Positions 1 to 9,302 are shown, counted from the first letter of the stretch. The stretch: 57,297 bases of DNA from Lachnospiraceae bacterium (GCA_024404675.1 JAKSPO010000011.1:1-57297), one strand, 5' to 3'. The notes: generated from the letters alone by a model not told the origin. Made by a program: numbers and translations.

Positions 1-1586
1 GTTGGGAACAGCAGCACATCTCTGATGGCCGGGCTGTTGGTCAGAAGCATGGCAAGACGATCGAGGCCGTAGCCGATACCGCCTGTCGGAGGCATACCGA
101 TTTCGAGGGCGTTCATGAAGTCCTCGTCGGTGGTGTTGGCTTCCTCGTCACCTGCTGCCAAAGCAGCCTCCTGCGCCTTAAAGCGCTCACGCTGGTCGAT
201 CGGATCGTTCAGCTCAGAGTAGGCGTTACACATCTCCCAGGTATTGATATAAAGCTCAAAACGCTCAACGTGCGTAGGCTTGTCGGGCTTTCTCTTCGTA
301 AGCGGAGAGATTTCAACCGGATGGTCCATAATGAAGGTCGGCTGAATCAAATGCTCTTCAACAAATTCCTCGAAGAACAGATTCAAGATGTCGCCCTTCG
401 TATGACGCTCCTCAAACTCTACATGGCGCTCCTTTGCAAGGGCTTTCGCCTCAGCATCGGATGCAACAGTATCAAAATCAATACCGGTGTACTGCTTAAC
501 GGCCTCAGTCATAGTAAGTCTTGCGAAAGGCTTTCCGAGGTCAATCTTATTCTCACCGTAGGTGATTTCGGTCGTACCGCATACCTCATTAGCAAGGAAA
601 CGGAACATCTCCTCGGTAAGATCCATCATGCCGTAATAATCGGTATATGCCTGGTAAAGCTCCATCAGCGTAAACTCAGGGTTATGTCTTGTGTCACAGC
701 CCTCGTTACGGAATACACGACCGATCTCGTAGACTCTCTCAAGTCCGCCGACAATCAGTCTCTTCAGATAAAGCTCAAGGGAAATTCTGAGCTTAACGTC
801 CTCATCCAGCGCATTAAAATGCGTCTCGAACGGTCTGGCTGCAGCACCACCTGCATTGGCAACAAGCATGGGGGTCTCAACCTCCATGAAGTTCTTCTCT
901 GCAAGGAAACGACGGATACCGGAAATCATCTTGGAACGCTTTACAAAGGTATCCTTAACCTCAGGGTTCATAATCAGGTCGGTATAACGCTGACGATAAC
1001 GCATATCGGTATTGGTCATACCGTGGAACTTCTCCGGAAGAACCTGAAGGTTCTTCGAAAGAAGGGTAATCTCCTCCGCATGAACGGAGATCTCTCCGGT
1101 CTTGGTACGAAAAGCGTAGCCCTTGATACCATAGATATCACCGATATCGGACTTCTTGAAGTCCGCATAGGGCTCCTCTCCGATTGCATCCTTGGCAACA
1201 TATACCTGGATGCTTCCCTTAAGATCCTGGATGTTGCAGAAGGAAGCCTTACCCATCACACGCTTAAACATAAGACGTCCTGCGATGGAAACCTGAATCG
1301 GCTGTGCATCCATAATCGCACGTCTCTCGTTATAATCGTTATTGAGCACCTCTCTTGCCTGCTGCTCGTCAAGACCTTCGGTAACCGGAGCCACACGTCC
1401 CGCCAGAAGCTCAGCCTCCAAAGCGGTATAAAGCGCCTTCACATCATCGGTATGATGTGTCTGGTCATATTTAGTAATCACGAACGGGTCCTTGCCTGCT
1501 GCCTGAAGATCAAAAAGCTTCTGGCGGCGGATCTGTATCAATTCGCTGATATCCTCGTTCTGATTGTTGTTATTCTGTTCAGCCAC
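1..1586 (-). CDS. lysS: Lysyl-tRNA synthetase, class II (C-terminus outside window)
   Basis: Charges tRNA-Lys with lysine in the cytoplasm. About 528 codons are visible and the frame stays open to the window edge, so the C-terminus is missing. The N-terminal part holds the OB-fold anticodon-binding domain (around GKASFCNIQDLKG). It is followed by the class II core with motif 2 (VYEIGRVFRNEG...TRHNPEFT) and motif 3 (GGIGYGLDRLAMLL) close to the edge. The start is GTG at 1586 (MAEQNNNN), chosen because GGAGG lies 9 nt upstream and upstream of it greA ends. It lies 22 bp after greA and is probably cotranscribed with it, a common arrangement in Firmicutes. What is seen is motif content; the family assignment is secure. 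Confidence 0.96.
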   Translation of the reverse strand, partial: MAEQNNNNQNEDISELIQIRRQKLFDLQAAGKDPFVITKYDQTHHTDDVKALYTALEAELLAGRVAPVTEGLDEQQAREVLNNDYNERRAIMDAQPIQVSIAGRLMFKRVMGKASFCNIQDLKGSIQVYVAKDAIGEEPYADFKKSDIGDIYGIKGYAFRTKTGEISVHAEEITLLSKNLQVLPEKFHGMTNTDMRYRQRYTDLIMNPEVKDTFVKRSKMISGIRRFLAEKNFMEVETPMLVANAGGAAARPFETHFNALDEDVKLRISLELYLKRLIVGGLERVYEIGRVFRNEGCDTRHNPEFTLMELYQAYTDYYGMMDLTEEMFRFLANEVCGTTEITYGENKIDLGKPFARLTMTEAVKQYTGIDFDTVASDAEAKALAKERHVEFEERHTKGDILNLFFEEFVEEHLIQPTFIMDHPVEISPLTKRKPDKPTHVERFELYINTWEMCNAYSELNDPIDQRERFKAQEAALAAGDEEANTTDEDFMNALEIGMPPTGGIGYGLDRLAMLLTNSPAIRDVLLFP

Positions 1587-1608
1587 TGCTATCTTCCTCC
1601 ACGCACCC

Positions 1609-2100
1609 TTAGTTTGCCTTATGGATGCTCATAATCTTATAGGTTACAACGCCTGCGGGTGCTTCAACACTGATCTTGGAGCCCTTCTTCGCACCAATCA
1701 GCTCACGACCTACGGGAGACTCATTGGAGATCTTACCCTTCAGTGCATTAGCCTCAGTGGAACCTACAAGCTGATACACAACGGTCTTGCCGCTGTCTAC
1801 GTTCTGAAGCTTAACCTCACAACCGATGTTAACGGTATCAAGGTCAATCTCATCCTCGTCAACTACCTCTACATTCTTAAGGAGCTCCTCAAGCTCATCG
1901 ATACGAGCCTCAATCTCTCTCTGCTCCTCCTTCGCTGCATCATACTCAGCGTTCTCGGAAAGGTCACCCTGCTCTCTGGCCTCCTTGATCTTCTGTGCAA
2001 TCTCTTTACGTCTTACGGTACGGAGATCGTCAAGCTCTGCCTCGAGCTTCTTCAATCCCTGGGATGTAAGAATCTTCTTATCGGTATTTTTCTGTGCCAT
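1609..2100 (-). CDS. greA: Transcription elongation factor GreA
   Basis: Rescues backtracked RNA polymerase by stimulating transcript cleavage in the secondary channel. The 163 residues are the usual length. The N-terminal coiled coil carries the family pattern LKKLEAELDDL...EIAQKIKEAREQGDLSENAEYDAAKEE, including the acidic tip residues. The C-terminal FKBP-like domain contains SPVGRELIGAKKG. An AGGAGGT-like site (GGAGGT) sits 7 nt before the ATG. It is the first gene of greA-lysS, with a good sigma-A promoter about 75 bp upstream. Confidence 0.98.
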   Translation of the reverse strand: MAQKNTDKKILTSQGLKKLEAELDDLRTVRRKEIAQKIKEAREQGDLSENAEYDAAKEEQREIEARIDELEELLKNVEVVDEDEIDLDTVNIGCEVKLQNVDSGKTVVYQLVGSTEANALKGKISNESPVGRELIGAKKGSKISVEAPAGVVTYKIMSIHKAN

Positions 2101-2173
2101 GATAGGTACCTCCGTATAATATAAAATGACCTCCCCCTCCGGGAGGGAATTCGCATACTGCTACACCTTGCAA

Positions 2174-2203
2174 AGTATAGCCCAAATCAGGACTCTTTGT
2201 CAA
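2174..2203 (-). promoter_or_regulatory. Sigma-A promoter of greA-lysS
   Basis: Minus-strand TTGACA (2203-2198), an 18-bp spacer and TATACT (2179-2174). The predicted leader of roughly 65 nt contains a GC-rich CCTCC/GGAGG inverted repeat near 2130-2150, just upstream of the ribosome site. No other gene occupies 2101-2413 apart from the cbp terminator. Confidence 0.75.
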
Positions 2204-2375
2204 TCCTTTTCTCTTCCGCAACATAAGCGGAAAAGGTCATTCCCGCATAATGAACCCCGAAAACTTTCAGCATACTTATATATCAATATATCAAAAATCT
2301 GCGTGTGCTTCAAGCATTTTCTTTCCTTTTCCGGGCTCCTCATCATAGAGAGTAACCTGTCACCAAACGCAAAAT

Positions 2376-2400
2376 CCCCGACGGCTTATCACCGTCGGGG
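2376..2400 (-). terminator. Terminator after cellobiose phosphorylase
   Basis: Perfect 9-bp stem CCCCGACGG/CCGTCGGGG with a 7-nt loop, followed on the minus strand by ATTTTG. It lies 14 bp beyond the cbp stop codon. Confidence 0.85.
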
Positions 2401-2413
2401 TCAACACTTCTTA

Positions 2414-4807
2414 TTACATCTCGATTACGATTTCGTTCTCATCCTTAAGGATTGCATCGCGAATCAGGATACCTTCAATCTTCGTTCCGTTCACGGTTAC
2501 GGACTTTACACCGTGCTCGCTTCCGTTCGGGTTATTCACGGTAACATTCAGAACCTTACCGCGGAATACCTTGCGCATCGTGTAGCTCTTCCACTCGGAA
2601 GGGATGGAAGGATCGATTACGATACCCTCTGCCTCCGGGTTAAGTCCAAGGATACCCTCGGTCGTACCTACCATAACGGTCGATGCGGTTCCGGTAAGCC
2701 AATGAACATGTGCACGGCCTGCGAACGGGCTGTCCTTACCTTCTACAAACTGACCGTATACATACGGCTCCAAGGAACGAATCTCAATACGATCGTTATA
2801 GTTAGCCGGAGCTGCCTCGGACCAGTACTGATATGCACGGTTACCATGACCGAGCTTGGATTCTGCGAGAATCAACCAGCCCTGCGGCTGAGAGAAGATT
2901 CCGGCATTTTCCTTAACGCACTTGTTGAAGCAGGTCATCAAAGCACCGTTAAATGCGTGATTCTCGTATGCGGGGTACATAACCATTGCACCGTAAGGGG
3001 TGTTCAGCTCGCGCTCTACGGAATCCATAGCCTTCAGCTGCTGCTCCTTGGTACCGAAATCGGCGATTACGGACCAGGACTGCGGGTTCAGCCACATCGA
3101 AGCCTCGGGATCGGTACGACGACCGATAACCTCGCCGTCCTCCTTGTAGCCACGGATCCAACGATCCTCGTTCCAGCACTCCTCGAGAATCTTGTCCATC
3201 TTCTCGTTTACGGAATCGAGGTAAGCTACATATTCGGTATCGTTCTTAAGAACTGCATACTTACGAAGAATCTTAACAGCATATACAAGCTGGAAAGCAA
3301 CGAAGGTGGACTCACCCTTCTTACCAAGACGTACACAGTCGTTCCAGTCTGCATGAAGGCCGGCAGGCATACCGTGGTTTCCAAGGTGTGTCATGGAGAA
3401 ATCGATTGCTCTCTTCAAATGGTCGTATACGGTGCCCTTCGCGTCATCATTAGCATAGAAAATCTCCTCATCGAGGAAATCGATGTTACCACTCTCGGAA
3501 ATGTACTTATATACGGTCGGGAACAGCCAGAGTGCATCATCAGCACGATAGCTCGGATGTCCGGTCTGCTTAGCATATACGGAGTTCTCGTCCTCCTCGT
3601 CAGGATGATTCTCCTTACCGGGGGTGTGATCGTATTTTACAAGCGGAAGACCTGCACCGTTAGTAACCTGAGCGGAAAGCATGAAGCGAATCTGGTCTAC
3701 TGCCATCTCGGGAGCAAGGTGGATAATACCCTGAATATCCTGAACGGTATCACGATAGCCGAAGCCGTTACGAAGTCCGCAGTACTGGAAGGATGCTGCA
3801 CGGGACCAGGTAAAGGTGATGAAGCAGTTGTATGCATTCCATACATTGACCATGTTATTGAAGCTGTCATCCGGGGTATGAACCTGAAGGTTGTCAAGCT
3901 TGGAGTGCCAGTAAGCCTTCAGCTCGGCAAGCTCCTTCTCACATACGCCGTCAGCCTCATAGCGGGCGATGATCTCCTTAGCTACTGCCTCGGGCTTCTG
4001 ACCAAGGATGTAGGTAAGGCGCTTCGTCTCGCCGGGAGCAAGCGTAATATCGCTCTCCAGTGCGCCACAGGAGTTATCGCAGTAGTTCAGATCGCCCTTA
4101 AGGCCTTCCTGAATACCGATCGGGTTTGCATAGCTTCTGTAGTTTCCTACGAAACGGTCGCGGTCGCCGCAGAACTTGTCAACCTTAGCGCCTGCAAGGC
4201 CAAGGAAACGCTCCTTATTCGGATCGTGGAAGTTCTCGTTCTCCTTCTGAAGCACCATGTTGCCCTTGAAATACGTATGGGTAATGAACAGGGTATACTG
4301 CAGGTTAACCTGGTCCTGCTCATAGTTGTTGTCATTTACGAATTCGCAATAACCGGTTACGGCAAGCTTACGGGGCTTCGAATCGGTATTGGTGATCACT
4401 GCGTTCCATACCTCGTAGGATGCATCCTTCGGAACGTAGTAGGTGGTCTCTGCCTTAATGCCCTTGTACTCAGAAGAGATGACGGAGTATGCGGTACCGT
4501 GACGGCACTCACTCTTATAGCTCTCAAGAGGCTTGCAAACCGGAGCCCAGGAAGCGGACCAGTATTCGCCGTCCTCAAGGTCCTTAATGTAAACATAACG
4601 ACCGGGCTGATCCATTGCCACACTGTTAAAGCGATAACGGATGATACGTCCGTTTGCGCCGGACTTCACAAAGCTGTAGCCGCCTGCGTTGTTGGAAATA
4701 ATAGCACCGTACTCCGGGGAGCCGAGATAGTTCGCCCATGCCGACGGGGTATCCGGGCGGGTGATCACATATTCTTTGGCTTTCTCATCAAAATAGCCGT
4801 AATTCAT
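2414..4807 (-). CDS. cbp: Cellobiose phosphorylase (GH94)
   Basis: Phosphorolyses cellobiose to glucose 1-phosphate and glucose in the cytoplasm, saving ATP. The 797 residues have no signal peptide. The N-terminus MNYGYFDEKAKEYVI followed by PDTPSAWANYLGS is typical of cellobiose phosphorylases rather than the longer cellodextrin enzymes. The GH94 catalytic loop HADWNDC places the general acid Asp at residue 490, and the phosphate-site region with GAMVMYPAY is present. A frame 13 codons longer exists, but AAAGGA 8 nt before the ATG at 4807 decides the start. No importer or regulator adjoins it. It has its own promoter and terminator, so it looks monocistronic. A chitobiose- or other disaccharide-specific GH94 is possible but less likely. 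Confidence 0.92.
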   Translation of the reverse strand: MNYGYFDEKAKEYVITRPDTPSAWANYLGSPEYGAIISNNAGGYSFVKSGANGRIIRYRFNSVAMDQPGRYVYIKDLEDGEYWSASWAPVCKPLESYKSECRHGTAYSVISSEYKGIKAETTYYVPKDASYEVWNAVITNTDSKPRKLAVTGYCEFVNDNNYEQDQVNLQYTLFITHTYFKGNMVLQKENENFHDPNKERFLGLAGAKVDKFCGDRDRFVGNYRSYANPIGIQEGLKGDLNYCDNSCGALESDITLAPGETKRLTYILGQKPEAVAKEIIARYEADGVCEKELAELKAYWHSKLDNLQVHTPDDSFNNMVNVWNAYNCFITFTWSRAASFQYCGLRNGFGYRDTVQDIQGIIHLAPEMAVDQIRFMLSAQVTNGAGLPLVKYDHTPGKENHPDEEDENSVYAKQTGHPSYRADDALWLFPTVYKYISESGNIDFLDEEIFYANDDAKGTVYDHLKRAIDFSMTHLGNHGMPAGLHADWNDCVRLGKKGESTFVAFQLVYAVKILRKYAVLKNDTEYVAYLDSVNEKMDKILEECWNEDRWIRGYKEDGEVIGRRTDPEASMWLNPQSWSVIADFGTKEQQLKAMDSVERELNTPYGAMVMYPAYENHAFNGALMTCFNKCVKENAGIFSQPQGWLILAESKLGHGNRAYQYWSEAAPANYNDRIEIRSLEPYVYGQFVEGKDSPFAGRAHVHWLTGTASTVMVGTTEGILGLNPEAEGIVIDPSIPSEWKSYTMRKVFRGKVLNVTVNNPNGSEHGVKSVTVNGTKIEGILIRDAILKDENEIVIEM

Positions 4808-4864
4808 AGTATCTGTCCTTTCTTTATTGCGCAGATTTCCGGGCAATGCCCATATATCAGTATT

Positions 4865-4893
4865 ATTATAAAGGAGGATTCAGGAAGATTCAA
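4865..4893 (-). promoter_or_regulatory. Promoter of cellobiose phosphorylase gene
   Basis: Minus-strand TTGAAT (4893-4888), a 17-bp spacer and a perfect TATAAT (4870-4865), about 58 nt before the start codon. Confidence 0.7.
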
Positions 4894-4956
4894 GGGCTCA
4901 GAAGGCGTCTTGCTATGATTTTCCATTTTCCATAAAAAAATGACTGAAAAATGACA

Positions 4957-5643
4957 TCAATCATAACATTCGATTTCGGCAAGAAGCGCAGGAAGCTCCT
5001 CGATGCTGCCGATTCGGTAATCGCTGTCCGCCTCGGCAGTTCCCACGTAGCAGGTAGGCGAGCCGATATTTCTTCCAAAGCGGATATCCGACGAGGGACT
5101 GTCTCCTACGACCAGGTAATGCTTCGGGTCGGCATCCCCGGTTTCACGCACCACCGCTTCAAAAAACTCCGGTGCGGGCTTGTTCACGCCCACATCGTCG
5201 GAGATGAACATTTGCCTGATATAAGGGGCAAATGTGCAGCCGGCAAGCCTTGCACGCTGGATGTAAGTGGTTCCGTTCGTGATGATGTATAGCGGGTACC
5301 GCTCCGAAAGGCGCTTGCAGGTCTCCGCGCTTTCCGGATATTCCACAATAGTCTTCGAAAGGTTATCCATATAGGCTTTGTTCACAAGGCTCACATCGGC
5401 CGTCTCGATTGCAAGCGTTGCCAAAAAATCGCCGAAGCGCCCTCTTTTTAACTGCTCCTTGTCGACCTCCTTCCGCTCAAGCTTCTTCCAGTAGCTGTCG
5501 TTGATTCGATTATATACCGTAACCTCCTCATCCGTCAGCTCCCGCGCGAACAGCTCCCGAAAGGTTGCGCGAAGTGCTCTTCGTTCGGTCTCCGTGAAAT
5601 CCACCAGTGTGTTGTCAAAATCAAGTAAAAGATAGCGAAGCAT
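4957..5643 (-). CDS. HAD phosphatase, YjjG-like noncanonical pyrimidine nucleotidase
   Basis: A HAD-superfamily hydrolase of 228 residues that probably dephosphorylates nucleoside monophosphates, as YjjG does. Motif I is LLDFDNTLVDF (nucleophile and acid Asp near residues 8 and 10). Motif II is ITNGT, and motif III/IV is the KPAPEFF Lys with VGDSPSSDI. The helical cap (ELFARELTDEEVTVYNRIN) and the early DFTETERRAL segment match the YjjG/YfnB subgroup. AAAGGA precedes the ATG by 6 nt. It is divergent from the lipoprotein gene at 5766, and cbp follows with its own promoter. The exact substrate is inferred. Confidence 0.85.
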   Translation of the reverse strand: MLRYLLLDFDNTLVDFTETERRALRATFRELFARELTDEEVTVYNRINDSYWKKLERKEVDKEQLKRGRFGDFLATLAIETADVSLVNKAYMDNLSKTIVEYPESAETCKRLSERYPLYIITNGTTYIQRARLAGCTFAPYIRQMFISDDVGVNKPAPEFFEAVVRETGDADPKHYLVVGDSPSSDIRFGRNIGSPTCYVGTAEADSDYRIGSIEELPALLAEIECYD

Positions 5644-5765
5644 AGTATGTCCTTTCTTCTAAAATATTCGTAAAATGGAAATAAAAAAATCACAAATCGG
5701 AAAAATCCGGAACACATTTTCCATTCATAATGGGAGTATCAAAAACAAGGAAGGTATCCTTTTAT

Positions 5766-7586
5766 ATGAGAAAATCAAGAATACTCCTCCCCCTTCTGCT
5801 CTCCTGCACAATGCTTTCAGGCTGCGGGCAGCAAGAGACGACGGGCGCGGCCAGAACACCTGCGACTACGACTCCTACCCCACAGGTAACGAATCCGATT
5901 ACATCTATTGTCCCGGATGTGCTGCCGACACCCGGTGGCGATATCTTGCCGGATGGGGGCGACACATTGTCGGCGATTGACGACAATGTAAAGCTTTCCG
6001 GGTATGATACCCTTGAGAAATTTGCGGATATGCCCGAGGAGCGCACCACCCTTTCGGACGGAACGATTGAGATTACAAAGGAGGGTGTCTATCGCCTGTC
6101 GGGGACGATGAATGGTCGTATTGTCGTTACCGCCTCGGACGAGGACCATGTGTGCCTTTTACTTGACGGCGTCGACATCACCTGCTCCGACGGCTCTCCG
6201 ATCTATGTTGAGAACGCCAAGAAGACCGTAATCGTTCTCTGCGAGGGTACTGAGAATACGCTTACAGACCTCACGAGTGAAAGCTTTGATGCGGAAAGCC
6301 ATGCGGCAATCTTCAGTAAGGATTCGCTGACGCTGACCGGAACCGGTTCTCTCTCTTTGCAGGGTACGAAGAACGGTGTGACCTGTAAGGATACGCTTCG
6401 CGTCGTTGACGGCCATTATACGATCAAGGTCGACAACAATGGCCTGTCCGGCAAGGATTGCCTCGCCATCTTCGGCGGAACGATCACCGCAGACTGCGGC
6501 AACAAGGCACTGAAGGCCGGCTCCGACAGTGAGGAAACCGGCGGCTTTCTTCGAGTGATGGGCGGAACGCTTCGCCTTACCGCAAAGGACGATGCCATCC
6601 ATGCCGATATGCTCGTTCGCATCGATGACGGCGTCATCAGCATTGCTTCCGGAGATGATGCCATCCATGCCGATGAGACGCTTCTGATTAACGGCGGCAC
6701 AATTGATATTACCAAATCCTACGAAGGTCTTGAGGCAGTTGCCATCACGATTAACGGCGGAGACATCACGCTTACTGCAAGCGATGACGGAATCAATGCA
6801 AATAGCGGCAAGCTCAACCAGTCAAATGCCGGCGGATGGAACATGCCCGGCGGCTTCGGCGGCGACAAGGGTGACTTCGGCAGCCAGGATGGTTTCGGCG
6901 GTGATAGAGGCAGCTTCGGTGGTGATAAAGGCGGCTTCGGCGATGATAGAGGAAGCTTTGGTGGTCAGGGTGGCTTCGGCGGCGGCAAAGGCGGCTTCGG
7001 CGGCGACAATGCTAACCCGAATACCCTTCTTACTATTAACGGTGGTACGATAAGGGTCAATGCAGGCGGCGACGGCGTTGATTCCAACCGCTCCATCATC
7101 ATGACCGGCGGCACCCTTTTGGTGAACGGTCCAAGCGATAACGGAAACGCAGCCATTGATTATGCGGGCGATTTCACCTACGAAGGCGGCAGCATTATTG
7201 CACTTGGCAGTAGCGGAATGGCACAGTCTGTAACGCCTACGGACGGCAACCACGTCGTGATGGTGAATTTTACGCAGACGCTTTCTGCGGGAGACCGCAT
7301 TCGGATTCTTAAGGATGGTACGGAGGTCATGAACGTTACCGTTCAAAAGAAGGCCGGCAATCTTGTCTGGGCTTCGCCGCTTTTAACAGACGGCACCTAC
7401 ACGCTTTATAAAAATGATGCCAAGCTTTGCGACTTCCGCGTTACGGAAGCATCGACCAGTATCCAGTCTGACGGCTCTGCCTATAATGGTCGCGGCGGCT
7501 TTGGCGGCCAAGGTGGCTTTGGCGGTCAGGGCGGCTTTGGCGGTCAGGGCGGCCGCGGCGATAAAGGAAATCGCGGCAACCGATAG
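5766..7586 (+). CDS. Carbohydrate-binding domain lipoprotein with Gly-rich loops (Cthe_2159-like)
   Basis: An exported lipoprotein of 606 residues. MRKSRILLPLLLSCTMLSGC ends in a lipobox Cys. A Thr/Pro linker follows, then a repetitive beta-helix of the Cthe_2159 carbohydrate-binding type, with repeats built on TINGGTI, IHADETLLING and GDDAIHAD motifs. Related proteins bind cellulose or pectin and Ca2+. Two Gly/Phe-rich stretches (near residues 360-410 and at the very C-terminus) are made of GGFGG(D/Q)KG-like units. The start at 5766 is set by AAGGAAGG 11 nt upstream; an earlier start at 5730 would bury the signal peptide. It is monocistronic with a strong terminator. The polysaccharide target is unknown. 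Confidence 0.85.
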   Translation: MRKSRILLPLLLSCTMLSGCGQQETTGAARTPATTTPTPQVTNPITSIVPDVLPTPGGDILPDGGDTLSAIDDNVKLSGYDTLEKFADMPEERTTLSDGTIEITKEGVYRLSGTMNGRIVVTASDEDHVCLLLDGVDITCSDGSPIYVENAKKTVIVLCEGTENTLTDLTSESFDAESHAAIFSKDSLTLTGTGSLSLQGTKNGVTCKDTLRVVDGHYTIKVDNNGLSGKDCLAIFGGTITADCGNKALKAGSDSEETGGFLRVMGGTLRLTAKDDAIHADMLVRIDDGVISIASGDDAIHADETLLINGGTIDITKSYEGLEAVAITINGGDITLTASDDGINANSGKLNQSNAGGWNMPGGFGGDKGDFGSQDGFGGDRGSFGGDKGGFGDDRGSFGGQGGFGGGKGGFGGDNANPNTLLTINGGTIRVNAGGDGVDSNRSIIMTGGTLLVNGPSDNGNAAIDYAGDFTYEGGSIIALGSSGMAQSVTPTDGNHVVMVNFTQTLSAGDRIRILKDGTEVMNVTVQKKAGNLVWASPLLTDGTYTLYKNDAKLCDFRVTEASTSIQSDGSAYNGRGGFGGQGGFGGQGGFGGQGGRGDKGNRGNR

Positions 7587-7647
7587 GCCGATTACGCTAT
7601 ACGGCATTTGACCTTGCTTTCATCTGATTCCCTTCCATGATATACGA

Positions 7648-7686
7648 AACGGCGTCCGGTAGTTTTCACTGCCGGCGCCGTTTTTT
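7648..7686 (+). terminator. Terminator of the Gly-rich lipoprotein gene
   Basis: AACGGCG-t-CCGGTAG pairs with CTGCCGGCGCCGTT across a short TTTTCA loop (one bulge, one G-U pair) and runs into six T residues. Confidence 0.9.
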
Positions 7687-7700
7687 GTGTTTTCGGAAAA

Positions 7701-7730
7701 TGAGCCCCTAACCCCGTCCCCAAGAGACCA
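7701..7730 (-). repeat. REP-like intergenic repeat, single copy
   Basis: On the minus strand this is GGTCTCTTGGGGACGGGG followed by TTAGGGGCTCA. It is one of seven copies in the window; the others are pairs near 37.7, 38.95 and 42.4 kb. This copy lies 5 bp past the stop of the amidase gene. The GTCCC/GGGAC dyad core is slightly degenerate here. Confidence 0.8.
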
Positions 7731-7735
7731 TTGGG

Positions 7736-9007
7736 TTATTTTGCGGGAAGGCCAAGGAAGCGGGCGATTGCTTTTGCATCACCGATGCCGAAGCTCTCGA
7801 GCTTTTCGTCTGTATTCCAGTACTGACGGTCCTTTCGGCTGTCGATATAGCAGTGCTCGATAATCGTTGCCGGAATCCCCTGTTCTGCCGTCAGGCGAAG
7901 CATCAGATACCCATCCATCGGTGTTCCGTCCTCATATAAGGTGATCGGACTGATCTTTCGCATGATGCCGTTGCTCGGCAGACCGCATTCGTCTATCTCT
8001 TCAAGCAAGAAGGTTGCCAGCTGACGATCCTTCTCATATACATTCGGCTTTCTGGGAATCAGCGCCATCGAGCCGCGCTGCACGCCGTCGTAGGCATTGT
8101 AATGCAGACAGACCACAACATCCGCACCAAGGTCAACCGCATAACGCGCGCGGTATTCAAGATCATCATCGGTATCGAAGGAGTCGAAATGGTAATCTCC
8201 GTTTCTCGTCAGATATACCAGAACATTATCATAATGGCTCATCAGATAATCGCGGCAATACTGCGCGGTCTTCAGATTAATATCCTTTTCATTCGTACTG
8301 TAGCCAACCGCGCCCGAATCGCTGCCACCGTGTCCCGGGTCCAAAACAACCACATAGACACCGTCTCCGTTACGGTCCTCAGTGACAAGTCTTTCGGTCA
8401 CCTCAGAGCGCGGCACATGAATCAGATCCACCGGCATCGGTGTCGGCTTCAGATAGTCGCCGACCTGCGTTGTGCTCTGCTGCACATAGCCCTCGTAGCT
8501 CACGCCGTCAACCTCTGTTCGAATACCGTACCACGGCTCATTGAACATATTCGTGCAGGAATAAGTAATGCTCACCTGCGTTCCTCTCGGAATTCTCACC
8601 ATACGCTCCGCCGTTCTGCCGGGCTCAGAGCGAAGATAATAGCTCATCTGCGTGATGCCCATCGTCGGAACCGGATATTCCTTCTCATTCTGCTTTATGA
8701 TAGAAAGATCAATAAACCCAGCACTCTTCCACCCGGGATCGAGCGTCAGATCGTAATCCGGCATGATTACGGGCGTCGGCGTCGGGGTAGGCGTGACATT
8801 CATTGTCGGGGTAGGTGTCGGTGCTTCGCTTGGAACAAATATCGGAGTCGGTACCGGTGTCATCTCTGCGACAACCTCCGGGCTCCAAGTCTCCGGCGGG
8901 ATAATATCCGCTCTTTTATTACCGTTTCTGTCGGAATACAAAAAAATGACCCCGATACATGCAATCGGAATCAACATCATTAAAATGTACTTCACCCTGT
9001 TTAACAT
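7736..9007 (-). CDS. N-acetylmuramoyl-L-alanine amidase (Amidase_3), membrane-anchored
   Basis: A zinc hydrolase that cuts the MurNAc-L-Ala bond in peptidoglycan, acting outside the membrane. The 423 residues begin with an uncleaved membrane helix (MLNRVKYILMMLIPIACIGVIFLY). A TPTPTPTP-rich linker follows, then an SH3-like segment (YYLRSEPGRTAERMVRIPRGT) and the amidase domain. Zn ligands are in DPGHGG, the Glu of NEKDINL and the His of LHYNA; the catalytic Glu is in IIEHCYID. The ATG at 9007 has GGGGAG 6 nt upstream; a TTG two codons earlier overlaps the ribosome-site region. A perfect sigma-A promoter lies just upstream. Confidence 0.92.
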   Translation of the reverse strand: MLNRVKYILMMLIPIACIGVIFLYSDRNGNKRADIIPPETWSPEVVAEMTPVPTPIFVPSEAPTPTPTMNVTPTPTPTPVIMPDYDLTLDPGWKSAGFIDLSIIKQNEKEYPVPTMGITQMSYYLRSEPGRTAERMVRIPRGTQVSITYSCTNMFNEPWYGIRTEVDGVSYEGYVQQSTTQVGDYLKPTPMPVDLIHVPRSEVTERLVTEDRNGDGVYVVVLDPGHGGSDSGAVGYSTNEKDINLKTAQYCRDYLMSHYDNVLVYLTRNGDYHFDSFDTDDDLEYRARYAVDLGADVVVCLHYNAYDGVQRGSMALIPRKPNVYEKDRQLATFLLEEIDECGLPSNGIMRKISPITLYEDGTPMDGYLMLRLTAEQGIPATIIEHCYIDSRKDRQYWNTDEKLESFGIGDAKAIARFLGLPAK

Positions 9008-9039
9008 ATGCAACTCCCCAAAAGTCTCATAATGGAATA

Positions 9040-9068
9040 ATTATAGCAGACAAATGAGCACTTGGCAA
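9040..9068 (-). promoter_or_regulatory. Promoter of the amidase gene
   Basis: Minus-strand TTGCCA (9068-9063), 17 bp, TATAAT (9045-9040), about 33 nt before the start codon. Confidence 0.8.
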
Positions 9069-9196
9069 TTGAAAACTGTGCAGATATTTTCCCTGTAATC
9101 TTTTTTGCGGCAAAGTGCGAGACTTACCGTCACACCATGTCCGGCCGCTCCTTCGAGCTACCGTACCCCGAAGTAACAGGAAAGCTTCCGATACAC

Positions 9197-9227
9197 AAAA
9201 AAGACCATCGATTCTCTCGATGGTCTT
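9197..9227 (-). terminator. Terminator after tRNA-Gln
   Basis: AAGACCATCGA/ATCGATGGTCTT stem with a GAGA-type loop and a run of T residues on the minus strand. It begins 3 bp beyond the tRNA 3' end. Confidence 0.9.
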
Positions 9228-9230
9228 AAG

Positions 9231-9302
9231 CTGGGCTACAAGGATTCGAACCTTGAGATGACGGAGTCAGAGTCCGTTGCCTTACCGTTTGGCGATAGCC
9301 CA
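9231..9302 (-). tRNA. tRNA-Gln (anticodon CUG)
   Basis: A 72-nt cloverleaf. The acceptor stem is TGGGCTA/TAGCCCA with discriminator G. The anticodon stem ACGGA/TCCGT carries loop CTCTGAC (anticodon CTG), and the T arm is AAGG-TTCGAAT-CCTT. CCA is not encoded. It has its own promoter and terminator and reads CAG codons. Confidence 0.97.

Noticed and set aside
270-1634. 454-codon open frame on the plus strand
   Set aside because: Antisense to lysS, which is supported by class II motifs and a ribosome site.
2126-4918. 930-codon open frame on the plus strand
   Set aside because: Antisense to cellobiose phosphorylase; no ribosome site, no family resemblance. The long frame follows from codon bias of the real gene.
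9134-9230. 30-codon plus-strand frame between the amidase gene and tRNA-Gln
   Set aside because: No ribosome site; it ends within the tRNA terminator hairpin.
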